A DNA stretch of 64,000 bases, from assembly GCF_005671395.1 (NCBI RefSeq), contig NZ_CP040428.1, forward strand, positions 1,240,001 through 1,304,000. Direction: 5' to 3'. The notes beneath the pieces are model-generated. The model made no database searches, had not been told where the DNA came from, and worked only from the letters and a program-made list of their open reading frames with translations. This document shows, piece after piece, positions 28,601-38,133 of this stretch. The stretch is from Jejubacter calystegiae (GTDB taxonomy: Bacteria; Pseudomonadota; Gammaproteobacteria; Enterobacterales; Enterobacteriaceae). Position numbers and translations under genes: made by a program. Each line of letters starts with the position of its first letter. The first letter of the stretch is position 1.

Positions 28601-29839
28601 ATGCAGGAACACCAGGTTAACGGCAGCGATGCCGACTTTTCCGGGGCAGGCGGTACCAATCCACTGGTTTCTGCCGCCAACCCGCTGCTCAATGCGATTT
28701 CGCAGATTCGCCATTCGGTGTCTCACGACGACCAGAGCGGTCTGCGCCAGCGCCTGATCGATGAAATTCGTCGCTTTGAAGTGCGTTGCCAGAAGGCGGG
28801 GCTGAGCTATGAAGCCATCGTCGGCGCCCGCTATTGCCTGTGCACTGCCCTGGATGAGGCGGCTTCACTGACGCCGTGGGGAAGTCGCGGCATCTGGTCC
28901 GGCAGCGGTCTGCTGGTGACCTTTCATAATGAAACCTGGGGCGGCGAAAAGTTCTTCCAGCTACTGGCGCGTCTGTCTCAGAACCCACGCCAGCACGTCG
29001 AGCTGCTGGAGCTGATTAACTTCTGCCTGCTGCTGGGCTTTGAGGGACGCTACCGGGTGATGGATAACGGCCGTACCCAACTGGACACCATCAAGCAGCG
29101 GCTGGGGCAGATGATTCGCGGCGTACGTGGCAGCTACCCGCCCCCCCTCTCTCCACATCCGGAAGATCAGCCGGTCATGAGCAAGCTGTGGCGCCCGGCG
29201 GTACCGCTGTGGGCCTGCGCGGCGCTGGCGGGATTCCTGGCCTGTCTGTTCTACATCATCCTCAACTGGCGTCTGGGCGATGCCACCAGTCCGGTGCTGG
29301 CGAAAATCTATCAAACGCCGCTACCGGAAACCAAAATTCAGAAGCCCGCAGAGCCGCTCCCTGCGGTGCTGGATCTGCGCGGTTTCCTGCGTCCGGAAAT
29401 CGAAGAGGGGCTGGTGGCGGTCCGCGACGAGGCCGATCGCAGCGTGGTAATTCTGAAAGGGGATGGCCTGTTCGCTTCCGCCTCTACCGTGGTGCGCGAT
29501 CGCTACGAAGCGGTCATCAACCGCGTCGCTCAGGCGATGAATAACGTCAGCGGCCGGATTCTGGTGATCGGTTACAGCGATAACGTGCCAATCCGCAGCG
29601 CCCGCTTTGCATCGAACTACGAACTTTCCCTGGCCCGCGCCGAATCGGTACAGAGCATGTTACGCAAACATCTCACGCAGCCGGACCGCGTCAAGGCGGA
29701 AGGCCGGGGCGAAATGGATCCCGTTGCGCCGAATAATTCGGCGGCAAACCGCGCCCTTAACCGCCGCGTGGAGATCACGCTGCTGGTCGCGCCGGGCACT
29801 ACCCAGGCGGAGTTGAACGGGATGTCGCAAGGAAACTAA
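28601..29839 (+). CDS. tssL: TssL with C-terminal OmpA-like domain
   Basis: A 412-residue inner-membrane protein. Residues about 20-190 are the cytoplasmic DotU/IcmH domain, including ARYCLCTALDEAASLTPWG. One membrane helix lies at about 199-221, and the periplasmic part ends in an OmpA-type peptidoglycan-binding domain (about 280-395) with GYSDNVP (Asp327) and NRALNRRVEI (Arg389), the conserved peptidoglycan-contacting positions. This is the 'evolved' form in which the anchoring function is fused, not supplied by a separate TagL. It lies between tssK and tssM and starts 2 bases before the tssM start region. Confidence 0.97.
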   Translation: MQEHQVNGSDADFSGAGGTNPLVSAANPLLNAISQIRHSVSHDDQSGLRQRLIDEIRRFEVRCQKAGLSYEAIVGARYCLCTALDEAASLTPWGSRGIWSGSGLLVTFHNETWGGEKFFQLLARLSQNPRQHVELLELINFCLLLGFEGRYRVMDNGRTQLDTIKQRLGQMIRGVRGSYPPPLSPHPEDQPVMSKLWRPAVPLWACAALAGFLACLFYIILNWRLGDATSPVLAKIYQTPLPETKIQKPAEPLPAVLDLRGFLRPEIEEGLVAVRDEADRSVVILKGDGLFASASTVVRDRYEAVINRVAQAMNNVSGRILVIGYSDNVPIRSARFASNYELSLARAESVQSMLRKHLTQPDRVKAEGRGEMDPVAPNNSAANRALNRRVEITLLVAPGTTQAELNGMSQGN

Positions 29840-29841
29840 GC

Positions 29842-32800
29842 ATGCTGAATACACTCATCGCAATTCTGACCAACCGCCTGCTCTGGGGATTCCTGGGGGC
29901 CACTGCGGTGGCGGCGGTCATCTGGATGATTGGGCCGCTGATGTCTATTGCCGACACCCGCCCCCTGGAATCCACGCAGAACCGGGTGATCAGCATCGGG
30001 CTGATCTATCTGATCTGGATCCACAGCCATCTGGTGCCGCGGTTATACAACGCCTGGCTTAACCGCAAGCTGGTGGATAACCTCAACAGTGGCAAAGCCG
30101 CCCCGGAAGGGGAGGATGGCTCGGATCGCAAGCGCCTCAACAACGAAGAGGGGATCCTGGCCGATCGCTTTGATGAAGCCGCCCAGGTTCTGAAAAAGGC
30201 CCACTTCAGCCAGAAAGAGAAGCGCAGCGCACTCTGGTCGCAGCGCTTTAGCAGTCAGTATCTTTATCAGCTCCCCTGGTATGTCATTATCGGGGCGCCG
30301 GGCTCCGGTAAAACCACGGCGCTGGTTAATTCCGGGCTCCAGTTCCCGCTGGCGGACCGCTTTGGCCGTACCGCGCTGCGTGGTATCGGCGGCACCCGCA
30401 ACTGCGACTGGTGGTTTACCAATGAAGCCGTGCTGCTGGATACCGCCGGGCGCTATACCACCCAGGAGAGCGAGCAGGAGCGGGATGCCGGAGAATGGCT
30501 CGATTTTGTCGGCCTGCTGCGTAAATATCGCCGCCGCCAGCCGATTAACGGCGTGATTGTTACCGTCAGCGTTAGCGATCTCCTGACGCTGTCGCCGGAA
30601 GCCCGGGAACAGCAAGCGGTCAGCATGCGCCAGCGTCTGGCGGAACTGCATGAGCAGCTCGGCATTCGTTTTCCGGTGTATGTGCTGGTTACCAAGTCGG
30701 ACCTTCTGAAAGGGTTCCGCGACTACTTCGCCAGCTTTGATAAAGCGCAGCGCGATCAGATCTGGGGCTTTACCTTCCCCTGGGAACAGTCAAAGCAGGC
30801 AGGTTTTGATGTGATGGGAGCGCTGCATCAGGAATACGCCCTGTTACAGCAGCGGCTGGAAGCCGGACTGCCGGATACCCTGCTGAATGAAAACGACTCT
30901 CAGGCCCGGGCCAACAGCTATCTGTTCCCTCAGGAGTTTGCGGCGCTGCGTCCGCTGTTGACCGATTTTCTGGGCACGGTATTCGCCCGTTCTAACTTCG
31001 AAACCCAGTTTTCACCGCGCGGTATCTATTTCGCCAGCGGTACTCAGGAAGGGCTGCCGTTCGATCGGGTGATGGGCAACCTTAATCGAGCGCTGTCGCT
31101 GCCCACCGATGGCGATAACGGCGGTGACTGGGATTCGGTGAGCAAAGAGGCGCCGATCCCCGGCGCCAAAGGTCAGAGCTTCTTTATTAAGAACCTGCTG
31201 CACAACGTTATCTTCCGTGAAGCGGGAATTGCCGGCCATAACCGCTGGTGGGAGCTGCGCAGCCGTGCGCTGCTCTGGTCCGGTTATGCGGCCTTGCTGG
31301 CGCTGCTGGTGATTCTGGGCACCCTGTGGCTGATTAGCTATGGCAAAAACCGCAGCTACCTGAATGAGGTGGATGCCAAAGTTCCGGGTATTGAACAACA
31401 GAGCCGGGATCTGCAACAGCAGAATCAGCGCGATCTCTATTCCATGCTGCCGCTGCTTAACGGCCTGGTCACCTTGCCGAACAGCGATGCCTTTGATGTT
31501 AAGGATCCGCCGCTGGCGCGCCGTATGGGGCTGTATCGCGGTTTCGACGTCAGCGACGCTTCGCAATCGCTCTACCAGAAAGCGCTACAGCAGATGCTGA
31601 TGCCGGAAGTGGCCCAGCGCATCACCGGCTGGCTGCGCAGCGACGACGGCAGCGACGTGGAGTACAGCTATGAAGCGCTGAAGGCGTATCAGATGCTCTA
31701 CCAGCCGAAGCACTACGACGGCAAATTCCTGCACTCCTGGGTGATGCTGAATCTGCAACGCAACCTGCCGCAGAACATTACCCGTGAACAGCTGGCGCAG
31801 CTTTCTGAGCATCTGCGTCAGTTGCTGGAGCCGCAGATTCAGTCCTCGCCATGGGAAAAAGACGAAGCGCTGATCGCCAGAGAACGGCAGCTTATCAACC
31901 AGAATCCACTGGCGACCCGGGTGTATGGCCGACTCAAGCGCCTGCTGGAACGCGATGACGGGCTAAAGCCGGTCTCGCTGGCGACCCTGGGCGGTCCCCA
32001 GAGCGAACTGGTCTTTTCCCGTAAAAGCGGACAGTCGGTCAGTGATGGCGTACCGGGGCTCTACACGCCGGACGGTTACTGGAATCACTTTAACGGACAG
32101 ATAGCCAGTGTCGCCGCCGATCTGCACGATGACGATGCCTGGGTACTGGGCGTAAGCGGCCCGCAGGAATACAAACAGCAGACCGACAACGCGGTGCGTC
32201 AGCTCTATATGCGCGACTTCATCGCCCACTGGGACGGCTACCTGGCCGATCTGCAACTGAATAACAGCGCCGATCTTTCCCAGCGTATTAACACCACGCG
32301 GCTGCTTTCCGGCAGCAACTCACCGCTGCGCCGGATGGTAATTAACCTCAGTAAGGTGCTGACCCTGTCGCGCAACGCGCCTGCGGTTGAGGGGCAGGCC
32401 GATGCGGAGCAGAAGAGCAGTAAGGCCACGCAAACGCTGGAAGCGTTGTTCCACAGCGATGGCGATACGGCACAGGGGGCCGCCACCGCTCAGACGCCTG
32501 AGCAACTGGTCACCGATCACTATGCGCCCATTATCGAACTGGCCCAGCCGCTGGAGAAAGGCGGCAAAACTATCGTGCTGGATGATTTCCTGCGTCAGCT
32601 TGATGAGCTGTACCGCTATCTGACCTCGGTACAGGATGCCGCCAACAGCGGCATGCCTGCCCCGGGCGGCGAGGCCATCAGCCGGCTTCAGGCCAGCGCC
32701 GGGCGCCTGCCCGGGAGCCTTAAAACCATGTTTAGCGGCATGGCCGTGGGCGCCAGCAGCGACACCCAGCGCCGCGAGCTGGAAAACATGCGCAAGCGGG

Positions 32801-33471
32801 TGAACGTGGAGGTGGGCGGCTTCTGTCGTCAGGCCATCGCCGGTCGTTATCCGCTGGTGCGCTCGGCGCGCAGCGAAGTGACGCCGGACGATCTGGCGAA
32901 GATGTTCGCGCCGGGCAGCGGGATGATGGACAGTTTCTTCCGGGATAACCTGGCCAACAAGGTGGACACCACCCGCTCCAGTTGGCGCTTTATGCCGGGC
33001 ATTGACGGTAAAACCCTGCCGGGGAGCGAAGGACTGCTGCGCCCCTTCCAGCAGGCGCAGCACATTCGCGATGCCTTCTTTGCCGGTAACGCCACCAGCC
33101 CTTCATTCCGGGTGACGGTACGTACCCTGGAGATGGACAACAATGTGCTGAATATGACCCTGGACGTGGACGGTCAGCAGTTGCAGTACAGCCATGGCCC
33201 TCAGGCTTCACGCCTGGTGAGCTGGCCCGGGCCAGGCGGCAGCAACCAGGTGCGGATGCAGTTGGGACTGGCGGACGGCACCACGGCCACTCTGGTCACC
33301 AACGGTCCCTGGGCGCTTAACCGCTTCTTCGACCAGGCGCGCCAGTCGGCCGGTAGCAACAATCTGAGCCGCAGGGCCAGCTTTACGGTCGACGGGCACC
33401 ATGTGTCCCTGGAATTTACGCCTAACAGTATTCGTAACCCTTTCCGGTTGCCTGGCTTCTCATGCCCATAA
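29842..33471 (+). CDS. tssM: TssM, IcmF-family core of the T6SS membrane complex
   Basis: A 1209-residue inner-membrane protein. Two N-terminal membrane helices (about 12-34 and 49-66) bracket a short loop. A cytoplasmic NTPase-like domain follows with an intact Walker A GAPGSGKT (151-158) and AVLLDTAGRY as the Walker B region. A third helix lies near residue 475-497. The long periplasmic C-terminal domain ends with beta-rich TssJ-binding repeats (SRRASFTVDGHHVSLEF). Length is typical for TssM. An intact nucleotide site suggests ATP binding or hydrolysis may contribute. It starts 2 bases after tssL. Confidence 0.97.
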   Translation: MLNTLIAILTNRLLWGFLGATAVAAVIWMIGPLMSIADTRPLESTQNRVISIGLIYLIWIHSHLVPRLYNAWLNRKLVDNLNSGKAAPEGEDGSDRKRLNNEEGILADRFDEAAQVLKKAHFSQKEKRSALWSQRFSSQYLYQLPWYVIIGAPGSGKTTALVNSGLQFPLADRFGRTALRGIGGTRNCDWWFTNEAVLLDTAGRYTTQESEQERDAGEWLDFVGLLRKYRRRQPINGVIVTVSVSDLLTLSPEAREQQAVSMRQRLAELHEQLGIRFPVYVLVTKSDLLKGFRDYFASFDKAQRDQIWGFTFPWEQSKQAGFDVMGALHQEYALLQQRLEAGLPDTLLNENDSQARANSYLFPQEFAALRPLLTDFLGTVFARSNFETQFSPRGIYFASGTQEGLPFDRVMGNLNRALSLPTDGDNGGDWDSVSKEAPIPGAKGQSFFIKNLLHNVIFREAGIAGHNRWWELRSRALLWSGYAALLALLVILGTLWLISYGKNRSYLNEVDAKVPGIEQQSRDLQQQNQRDLYSMLPLLNGLVTLPNSDAFDVKDPPLARRMGLYRGFDVSDASQSLYQKALQQMLMPEVAQRITGWLRSDDGSDVEYSYEALKAYQMLYQPKHYDGKFLHSWVMLNLQRNLPQNITREQLAQLSEHLRQLLEPQIQSSPWEKDEALIARERQLINQNPLATRVYGRLKRLLERDDGLKPVSLATLGGPQSELVFSRKSGQSVSDGVPGLYTPDGYWNHFNGQIASVAADLHDDDAWVLGVSGPQEYKQQTDNAVRQLYMRDFIAHWDGYLADLQLNNSADLSQRINTTRLLSGSNSPLRRMVINLSKVLTLSRNAPAVEGQADAEQKSSKATQTLEALFHSDGDTAQGAATAQTPEQLVTDHYAPIIELAQPLEKGGKTIVLDDFLRQLDELYRYLTSVQDAANSGMPAPGGEAISRLQASAGRLPGSLKTMFSGMAVGASSDTQRRELENMRKRVNVEVGGFCRQAIAGRYPLVRSARSEVTPDDLAKMFAPGSGMMDSFFRDNLANKVDTTRSSWRFMPGIDGKTLPGSEGLLRPFQQAQHIRDAFFAGNATSPSFRVTVRTLEMDNNVLNMTLDVDGQQLQYSHGPQASRLVSWPGPGGSNQVRMQLGLADGTTATLVTNGPWALNRFFDQARQSAGSNNLSRRASFTVDGHHVSLEFTPNSIRNPFRLPGFSCP

Positions 33472-33487
33472 CGACAAGGACAGGAGA

Positions 33488-34195
33488 ATGAGTCACTACC
33501 CTGCGATTAGCTGGTACGGGAAATTACCCAGTGCCGGTGACTTTTTACAGCGCCGGTTCCCCGACGCCCTGCAACGTCAGTGGTCCCACTGGTTCCAGGT
33601 GGGTCTGCTGAACTGGCAGGAAGAGGAACAGCGCAACAACGGCGAGCAGCGCTTTGGTAGCGCGCCGGTGTGGAATTTTGTGGTGCCGCCGATGCTTGGC
33701 GGTCAGCAGGTGCAGATGGGCTGCCTGCTCCCCGGTCGCGACAGCGTGGGGCGCCAGTATCCCATTTGCGCGCTTTGCGCCTTTAACCCGGCGGAGTGGT
33801 CGCCGCAGCAGCTGGCGCTGGCGGAAGAGTGGTATCGCCAGTTGGGCCGCACGCTACTGCACGCGGTACGCAACGGCTACTCCACCAGCCAGTTAGATGA
33901 GGCGCTGTTGTCGATCCCGGCACCCCAACTGCCGTCGGAAGAGCAGCGCTCCGACATTCTGGATGTGATCGGCTACGACGATGCTCCGGCGACCCTGAGC
34001 TGGCGTCAGGCGGCTGACTGTTTCGATCCCCAGCGTCAGACCAGCTTCTGGTGGACCAACCGCAGCGACGGTTATCCGCTCTACACCCACGTTCACAGCG
34101 GCAATTTTACCGCGCAGCTTTTTTCGCTGCTGTTTGACCCCGCAGGCGGTGCCCGACCGGGACGCCACGGGCTTTATCCGCCGATGTTTGAATAG
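33488..34195 (+). CDS. tagF: TagF, post-translational repressor domain protein
   Basis: A 235-residue protein of the TagF/DUF2094 (ImpM) family: ISWYGKLPSAGDFLQRRFP at the N-terminus is the family signature, with GCLLPGRDSVGRQYPICAL further on. In other species TagF represses assembly after translation, by binding Fha or related factors; sometimes it is fused to PppA, but here it stands alone. ATG at 33488 is chosen because AGGAGA lies directly upstream and the family N-terminus begins there; a longer in-frame start would overlap tssM. The C-terminal part contains a Trp/Tyr-rich stretch. Function here is inferred from the family. Confidence 0.93.
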   Translation: MSHYPAISWYGKLPSAGDFLQRRFPDALQRQWSHWFQVGLLNWQEEEQRNNGEQRFGSAPVWNFVVPPMLGGQQVQMGCLLPGRDSVGRQYPICALCAFNPAEWSPQQLALAEEWYRQLGRTLLHAVRNGYSTSQLDEALLSIPAPQLPSEEQRSDILDVIGYDDAPATLSWRQAADCFDPQRQTSFWWTNRSDGYPLYTHVHSGNFTAQLFSLLFDPAGGARPGRHGLYPPMFE

Positions 34196-34203
34196 GTTGT
34201 GCC

Positions 34204-35211
34204 ATGAATATTGACGATTTCCTGGCGCCGGTTAGCGAATCGCAACCGTGCGGCGAAAACCTGGAGTACGACGCCGACTTTATGGCGATGGAGCAGGCCG
34301 GTAAGGGGAAGGCGGAACAGCAGTTCGGCGACACCATTATTCCGGCTGAGCCTGCGGACTGGAGCCGGGTGGAAAAACTGGCGACCTCACTGCTGGCACG
34401 CACCAAAGATCTGCGCGTGATGCTGGCATTGACCCATGCCTGGACCCGACGTCGCGGACTGGAAGGTTATGCCGATGGCCTGCTACTGATTGAACGTTCC
34501 ATCACGCAGTGGTGGCGCGAGCTTTATCCGCTAATGATTGATGATGGCGAAGAGGATCCTTTCTACCGCATCAGCGCGCTGGCCTCGCTGGGCGATCGCT
34601 CGGCACTGTCGGCGGCGCTGCGTCAGTCGGTGTTGCTGAGTGCCGGTAGCGACGTATTAACGCTACGCGACGCGCTGGCGCTGCTCGACGGCAGCCGTAC
34701 CGAATGCCCGGAGTATCCGGGCGGTCGGCCGCGGCTGGAAGAAGAGCTGGCGCGTGGCGGTCAGCCGGGCGTTGAGGCCTTGCAGTTGATCCACCAGCGT
34801 CTGGAAACCCTGCGTCAGTACCTGGTCGAACAGTTGGGGCAGGGGGGCGTACCGGAAATGGAAGAGCAACAGAAGATTATCGGCACGGTAATCGCCCTCT
34901 GTCAGGGCAATCATTCCGCTGCACCTTCCCCGGAACAGAGTGTCTCGCAGGTCAGTGAACCGACGGCGGCGCCTGCCGCATTGGCACCGGTTGCGGACTG
35001 GCGCAGCGTATCGCTGGCGACTCGCGACGATGCCCAACTGATGCTGGAAAAGGTTAAACAGTACTTTGCCCGTCACGAACCCAGCCACCCGGCTCCGCTG
35101 ATGATTGAGCGGGTCCAGCGGCTGATTGAGAAGGATTTTATGGACATTATCCGCGACCTGGCGCCCGACGGCGTCAATCAACTGGAAAATATCTTTGGAC
35201 GCCGTGATTAA
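34204..35211 (+). CDS. tssA: TssA, T6SS tail assembly protein
   Basis: A 335-residue protein with the ImpA_N domain at the start (LAPVSESQPCGENLEYDADF, a highly conserved block) and a C-terminal VasL/ImpA-type helical domain around DAQLMLEKVKQYFARHEPSH and PLMIERVQRLIEKDFMDII. A Pro/Ala-rich linker near 245-265 joins them. This short class resembles TssA1 of Pseudomonas, which guides baseplate and sheath assembly. It is 9 bases after tagF; tssB follows after a 71-base gap. Confidence 0.95.
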   Translation: MNIDDFLAPVSESQPCGENLEYDADFMAMEQAGKGKAEQQFGDTIIPAEPADWSRVEKLATSLLARTKDLRVMLALTHAWTRRRGLEGYADGLLLIERSITQWWRELYPLMIDDGEEDPFYRISALASLGDRSALSAALRQSVLLSAGSDVLTLRDALALLDGSRTECPEYPGGRPRLEEELARGGQPGVEALQLIHQRLETLRQYLVEQLGQGGVPEMEEQQKIIGTVIALCQGNHSAAPSPEQSVSQVSEPTAAPAALAPVADWRSVSLATRDDAQLMLEKVKQYFARHEPSHPAPLMIERVQRLIEKDFMDIIRDLAPDGVNQLENIFGRRD

Positions 35212-35282
35212 CCGCGTCCGCCCGTTATGGCGGCTGAATGGCCGCCGCCACACTTCACCGCGCATATTCGACGGAGAACAGC

Positions 35283-35810
35283 ATGCCAACCAATAAATCC
35301 AGTGGGCAGAAATTTATCGCCCGTAATCGCGCGCCGCGCGTACAGATTGAGTACGACGTGGAGATCTACGGCGCGGAACGCAAAATTCAGCTTCCTTTCG
35401 TTATGGGGGTCATGGCGGATCTGGTGGGGAAACCCGTCGACCCGCTGCCTGCCGTTGAAGACCGCAAATTCATGGAGATCGACATCGATAACTTCGATGA
35501 GCGCATGAAGGCGCTGAAACCGCGGGTGGCTTATCAGGTGGATAACACCCTGACCGGCGACGGCAAGCTGAACGTCGAGCTGACCTTCGACAGCATGGAA
35601 GATTTCCAGCCGGATGCAGTGGCCCGCAAGGTCGAGCCGCTCAACAAGCTGCTGGAGGCCCGTACTCAGCTTTCCAACCTGCTGACCTATATGGACGGCA
35701 AAAACGGTGCCGAGGAGCTGATCGCCAAAGTGCTGAAAGATCCGACGCTGCTTAAGGCGCTGAGCCAGATGCCGAACAAAGACGAGCCGTCGCAAGGTAA
35801 CGGAGAGTAA
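35283..35810 (+). CDS. tssB: TssB, contractile sheath small subunit
   Basis: A 175-residue TssB/VipA protein that forms the contractile sheath with TssC. The N-terminus MPTNKSSGQKFIARNRAPRV and the signature YDVEIYGAERKIQLPFVMGV with ADLVGKPVDPLPAVEDRKF are typical, and the C-terminal helix LLKALSQMPNKDE follows. ATG at 35283 is chosen for its match with the family start; a longer frame extends upstream without similarity. It is 3 bases before tssC, so the two subunits are translated together. Confidence 0.97.
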   Translation: MPTNKSSGQKFIARNRAPRVQIEYDVEIYGAERKIQLPFVMGVMADLVGKPVDPLPAVEDRKFMEIDIDNFDERMKALKPRVAYQVDNTLTGDGKLNVELTFDSMEDFQPDAVARKVEPLNKLLEARTQLSNLLTYMDGKNGAEELIAKVLKDPTLLKALSQMPNKDEPSQGNGE

Positions 35811-35813
35811 TCT

Positions 35814-37316
35814 ATGAGCAAATCATCACAACAGCAGAGTTCGCAGGCTCAGGCGCAGGAATTCAGCACCGATGAGTTCAGCTCTCTGCTGAATAAAGAG
35901 TTCCGACCCAAGACCGACCAGGCACGCTCGGCGGTGGAAAATGCGGTCAAAACCCTGGCCGAACAGGCGCTGGAAAGTACGGTAACGGTCTCTTCCGATA
36001 CTTATCGCACCATTCAGAATCTGATTGCCGGTATCGACGAGAAGCTTTCCCAGCAGGTTAACCAGATTATCCACCATGACGAGTTCCAGAAGCTGGAAAG
36101 CGCCTGGCGTGGGCTGAGCTATCTGGTCAACAACACCGAAACCGACGAGATGCTGAAAATCCGCTTTATGAGCATCTCCAAGAAAGAGCTGGGCCGCACC
36201 CTGAAACGCTACAAAGGGGTGGGCTGGGACCAGAGCCCGATCTTCAAAAAAATCTACGAAGAAGAGTATGGCCAGTTTGGCGGCGAGCCGTTCGGCTGTC
36301 TGGTGGGTGACTATTACTTCGATCACGGTCCGCAGGATGTTGAACTGCTGGGAGAGATGGCACGTATTGGCGCGGCGGCCCACTGTCCGTTTATTGCTGG
36401 TACTTCGCCGGACGTAATGCAGATGGAATCCTGGCAGGAGCTGGCGAATCCGCGCGATCTGACCAAAATCTTCCAGAACACCGAATACGCCGCCTGGCGT
36501 AGCCTGCGTGAATCGGAAGATGCCCGCTATCTGGGGCTGGCGATGCCGCGCTTCCTGGCTCGTCTGCCGTACGGCATTCGCACCAACCCGGTGGACAGCT
36601 TCGACTTCGAAGAAGAGACCGATGGCGCTAACCACGCCAACTACACCTGGGCCAACTCGGCCTACGCCATGGCGGCCAACATCAACCGCTCCTTTAAAGA
36701 GTTCGGCTGGTGCACCTCCATTCGCGGTGTGGAATCCGGCGGTGCCGTGGCGGATCTGCCCTGCCACACCTTCCCGAGCGACGACGGCGGCGTGGATATG
36801 AAGTGCCCCACCGAGATCGCCATCAGCGACCGTCGCGAGGCGGAACTGGCGAAAAACGGCTTCATGCCGCTGGTTCACCGCAAGAACTCCGACTTTGCCG
36901 CCTTTATCGGCGCCCAGAGCCTGCAAAAGCCGGCGGAGTATCACGATGCGGATGCCACCGCCAACGCACGTCTGGCGGCCCGTCTGCCTTATCTGTTCGC
37001 CTGCTGCCGCTTTGCTCATTACCTGAAGTGCATCGTGCGCGACAAGATTGGTTCTTTCCGCGAGCGTGAAGATATGGAGCGCTGGCTGAACGACTGGGTG
37101 ATGAACTACGTGGATGGCGATCCGGCGAACTCTTCGCAGGAGACCAAGTCCCGCAAACCGCTGGCAGCGGCCGAAGTTCAGGTTCAGGAAATCGAAGACA
37201 ATCCGGGCTATTACAGCGCCCGCTTCTTCCTGCGCCCGCACTATCAGTTGGAAGGGCTGACCGTCTCTCTGCGTCTGGTTTCTAAACTGCCGTCGCTGAA
37301 AACCAAAGAGGCGTAA
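35814..37316 (+). CDS. tssC: TssC, contractile sheath large subunit
   Basis: A 500-residue TssC/VipB protein. Typical blocks include SAWRGLSYLVNNTETDEMLK, YKGVGWDQSPIFKKIYEEEY, FGCLVGDYYFDHGPQDVELL and FAAFIGAQSLQKPAEYHDA. The C-terminal FFLRPHYQLEGLTVSLRLVS is the conserved beta-strand that interlaces neighbouring sheath subunits. The sheath surrounds the Hcp tube and contracts to fire it; TssH recycles it. It is the last gene before a gap with a hairpin and hcp. Confidence 0.98.
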   Translation: MSKSSQQQSSQAQAQEFSTDEFSSLLNKEFRPKTDQARSAVENAVKTLAEQALESTVTVSSDTYRTIQNLIAGIDEKLSQQVNQIIHHDEFQKLESAWRGLSYLVNNTETDEMLKIRFMSISKKELGRTLKRYKGVGWDQSPIFKKIYEEEYGQFGGEPFGCLVGDYYFDHGPQDVELLGEMARIGAAAHCPFIAGTSPDVMQMESWQELANPRDLTKIFQNTEYAAWRSLRESEDARYLGLAMPRFLARLPYGIRTNPVDSFDFEEETDGANHANYTWANSAYAMAANINRSFKEFGWCTSIRGVESGGAVADLPCHTFPSDDGGVDMKCPTEIAISDRREAELAKNGFMPLVHRKNSDFAAFIGAQSLQKPAEYHDADATANARLAARLPYLFACCRFAHYLKCIVRDKIGSFREREDMERWLNDWVMNYVDGDPANSSQETKSRKPLAAAEVQVQEIEDNPGYYSARFFLRPHYQLEGLTVSLRLVSKLPSLKTKEA

Positions 37317-37349
37317 TTCGCCATCTGAATATTGATATTCGAATTCGGT

Positions 37350-37368
37350 GGGCTCTGTTATTGAGCCC
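37350..37368 (+). terminator. Hairpin between tssC and hcp
   Basis: GGGCTC and GAGCCC with a 7-base loop lie 34 bases after the tssC stop. A short T-run follows at a distance (CGTTTAG), so it is a weak terminator or an RNA-processing site. With the hairpin after hcp it may separate hcp expression from the rest of the operon. Confidence 0.45.
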
Positions 37369-37509
37369 GCCGTTTAGCCTGGCTATTCGCAGCAGTAACC
37401 AGGAATGAGGCAGAGGTGAAATATGGATGGTTTATGCCCCATGCTTTCCCGTTTGCCATAAAAACGCTTTTCACAAGCAATAACTGTCACTTAAAAAAGA
37501 GTAGGTATT

Positions 37510-37992
37510 ATGGCTATTGATATGTTTCTGAAAGTCGAAGGTGCGACGGGAGAGTCGAAAGATTCTAACCACAGCGGCTGGACCGACATTACCTCTTTCT
37601 CCTGGGGCGCATCCCAGCCGGGAAATATGGGCGTGGGCGGCGGCGGCGGCACCGGTAAGGTAAACTTTAACGACCTGCACGTAAACGCGCTGATCGACAA
37701 ATCCACCACGGCGATTCTGAAGCACTGCGCCAGCGGTAAGCACATCACCAAAATCGAACTGTCCGTCTGTAAAGCTGGCGGCCAGCAGGTTGAGTATTCC
37801 CGCATCACGCTGGAAGAAGTGCTGGTGACTTCCGTGCAGTACACCGGCGCGGAAAACGGCGACACCGTTGGTGTGACCTACGCTTTCCAGGCCGCAAAAG
37901 TGAAGCAGCAGTACTGGGAGCAGGCTTCCTCTGGCGGTAAAGGCGCTGAAAGCACCGCTGGCTGGAACATCAAAGAAAACCGCGAAGCGTAA
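37510..37992 (+). CDS. hcp: Hcp (TssD), T6SS inner-tube protein
   Basis: A 160-residue Hcp protein whose hexameric rings stack into the tube pushed into target cells. The start MAIDMFLKVEGATGESKDSN and blocks WTDITSFSWGASQPG and GKHITKIELSVCKAGG are the classical Hcp1-type signature; KVNFNDLHVNALIDKST is also conserved. No C-terminal toxin extension is present, so it is a plain tube protein. Long gaps with hairpins on both sides (193 bases upstream, 141 downstream) suggest its own promoter, consistent with the high expression Hcp needs. Confidence 0.98.
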   Translation: MAIDMFLKVEGATGESKDSNHSGWTDITSFSWGASQPGNMGVGGGGGTGKVNFNDLHVNALIDKSTTAILKHCASGKHITKIELSVCKAGGQQVEYSRITLEEVLVTSVQYTGAENGDTVGVTYAFQAAKVKQQYWEQASSGGKGAESTAGWNIKENREA

Positions 37993-38013
37993 TCGGGCGT
38001 CTGACCGGTGGTC

Positions 38014-38042
38014 CCTCTCTCCCTGCCCGGGAGAGAGGCTTT
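38014..38042 (+). terminator. Hairpin terminator after hcp
   Basis: CCTCTCTCCC (38014-38023) pairs perfectly with GGGAGAGAGG (38029-38038), a 10-bp GC-rich stem with a 5-base loop, followed by CTTT. It starts 21 bases after the hcp stop. The T-run is short, so partial read-through into the downstream genes is likely. Confidence 0.6.
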
Positions 38043-38133
38043 ACGTCACTTTCCTTCCCCTTCCTCAAATGCCGCGGTTTTCCCCGAGAGCCGCGACCTT
38101 TGAGCGTCGATAACGACCTGGCAGGACAAGACT

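Noticed and set aside
35826-37241. A 471-codon open frame on the minus strand
   Set aside because: It is a shadow of tssC, whose protein is unmistakable; GC-rich codon usage keeps the antisense frame open. No ribosome site or protein family is recognisable.
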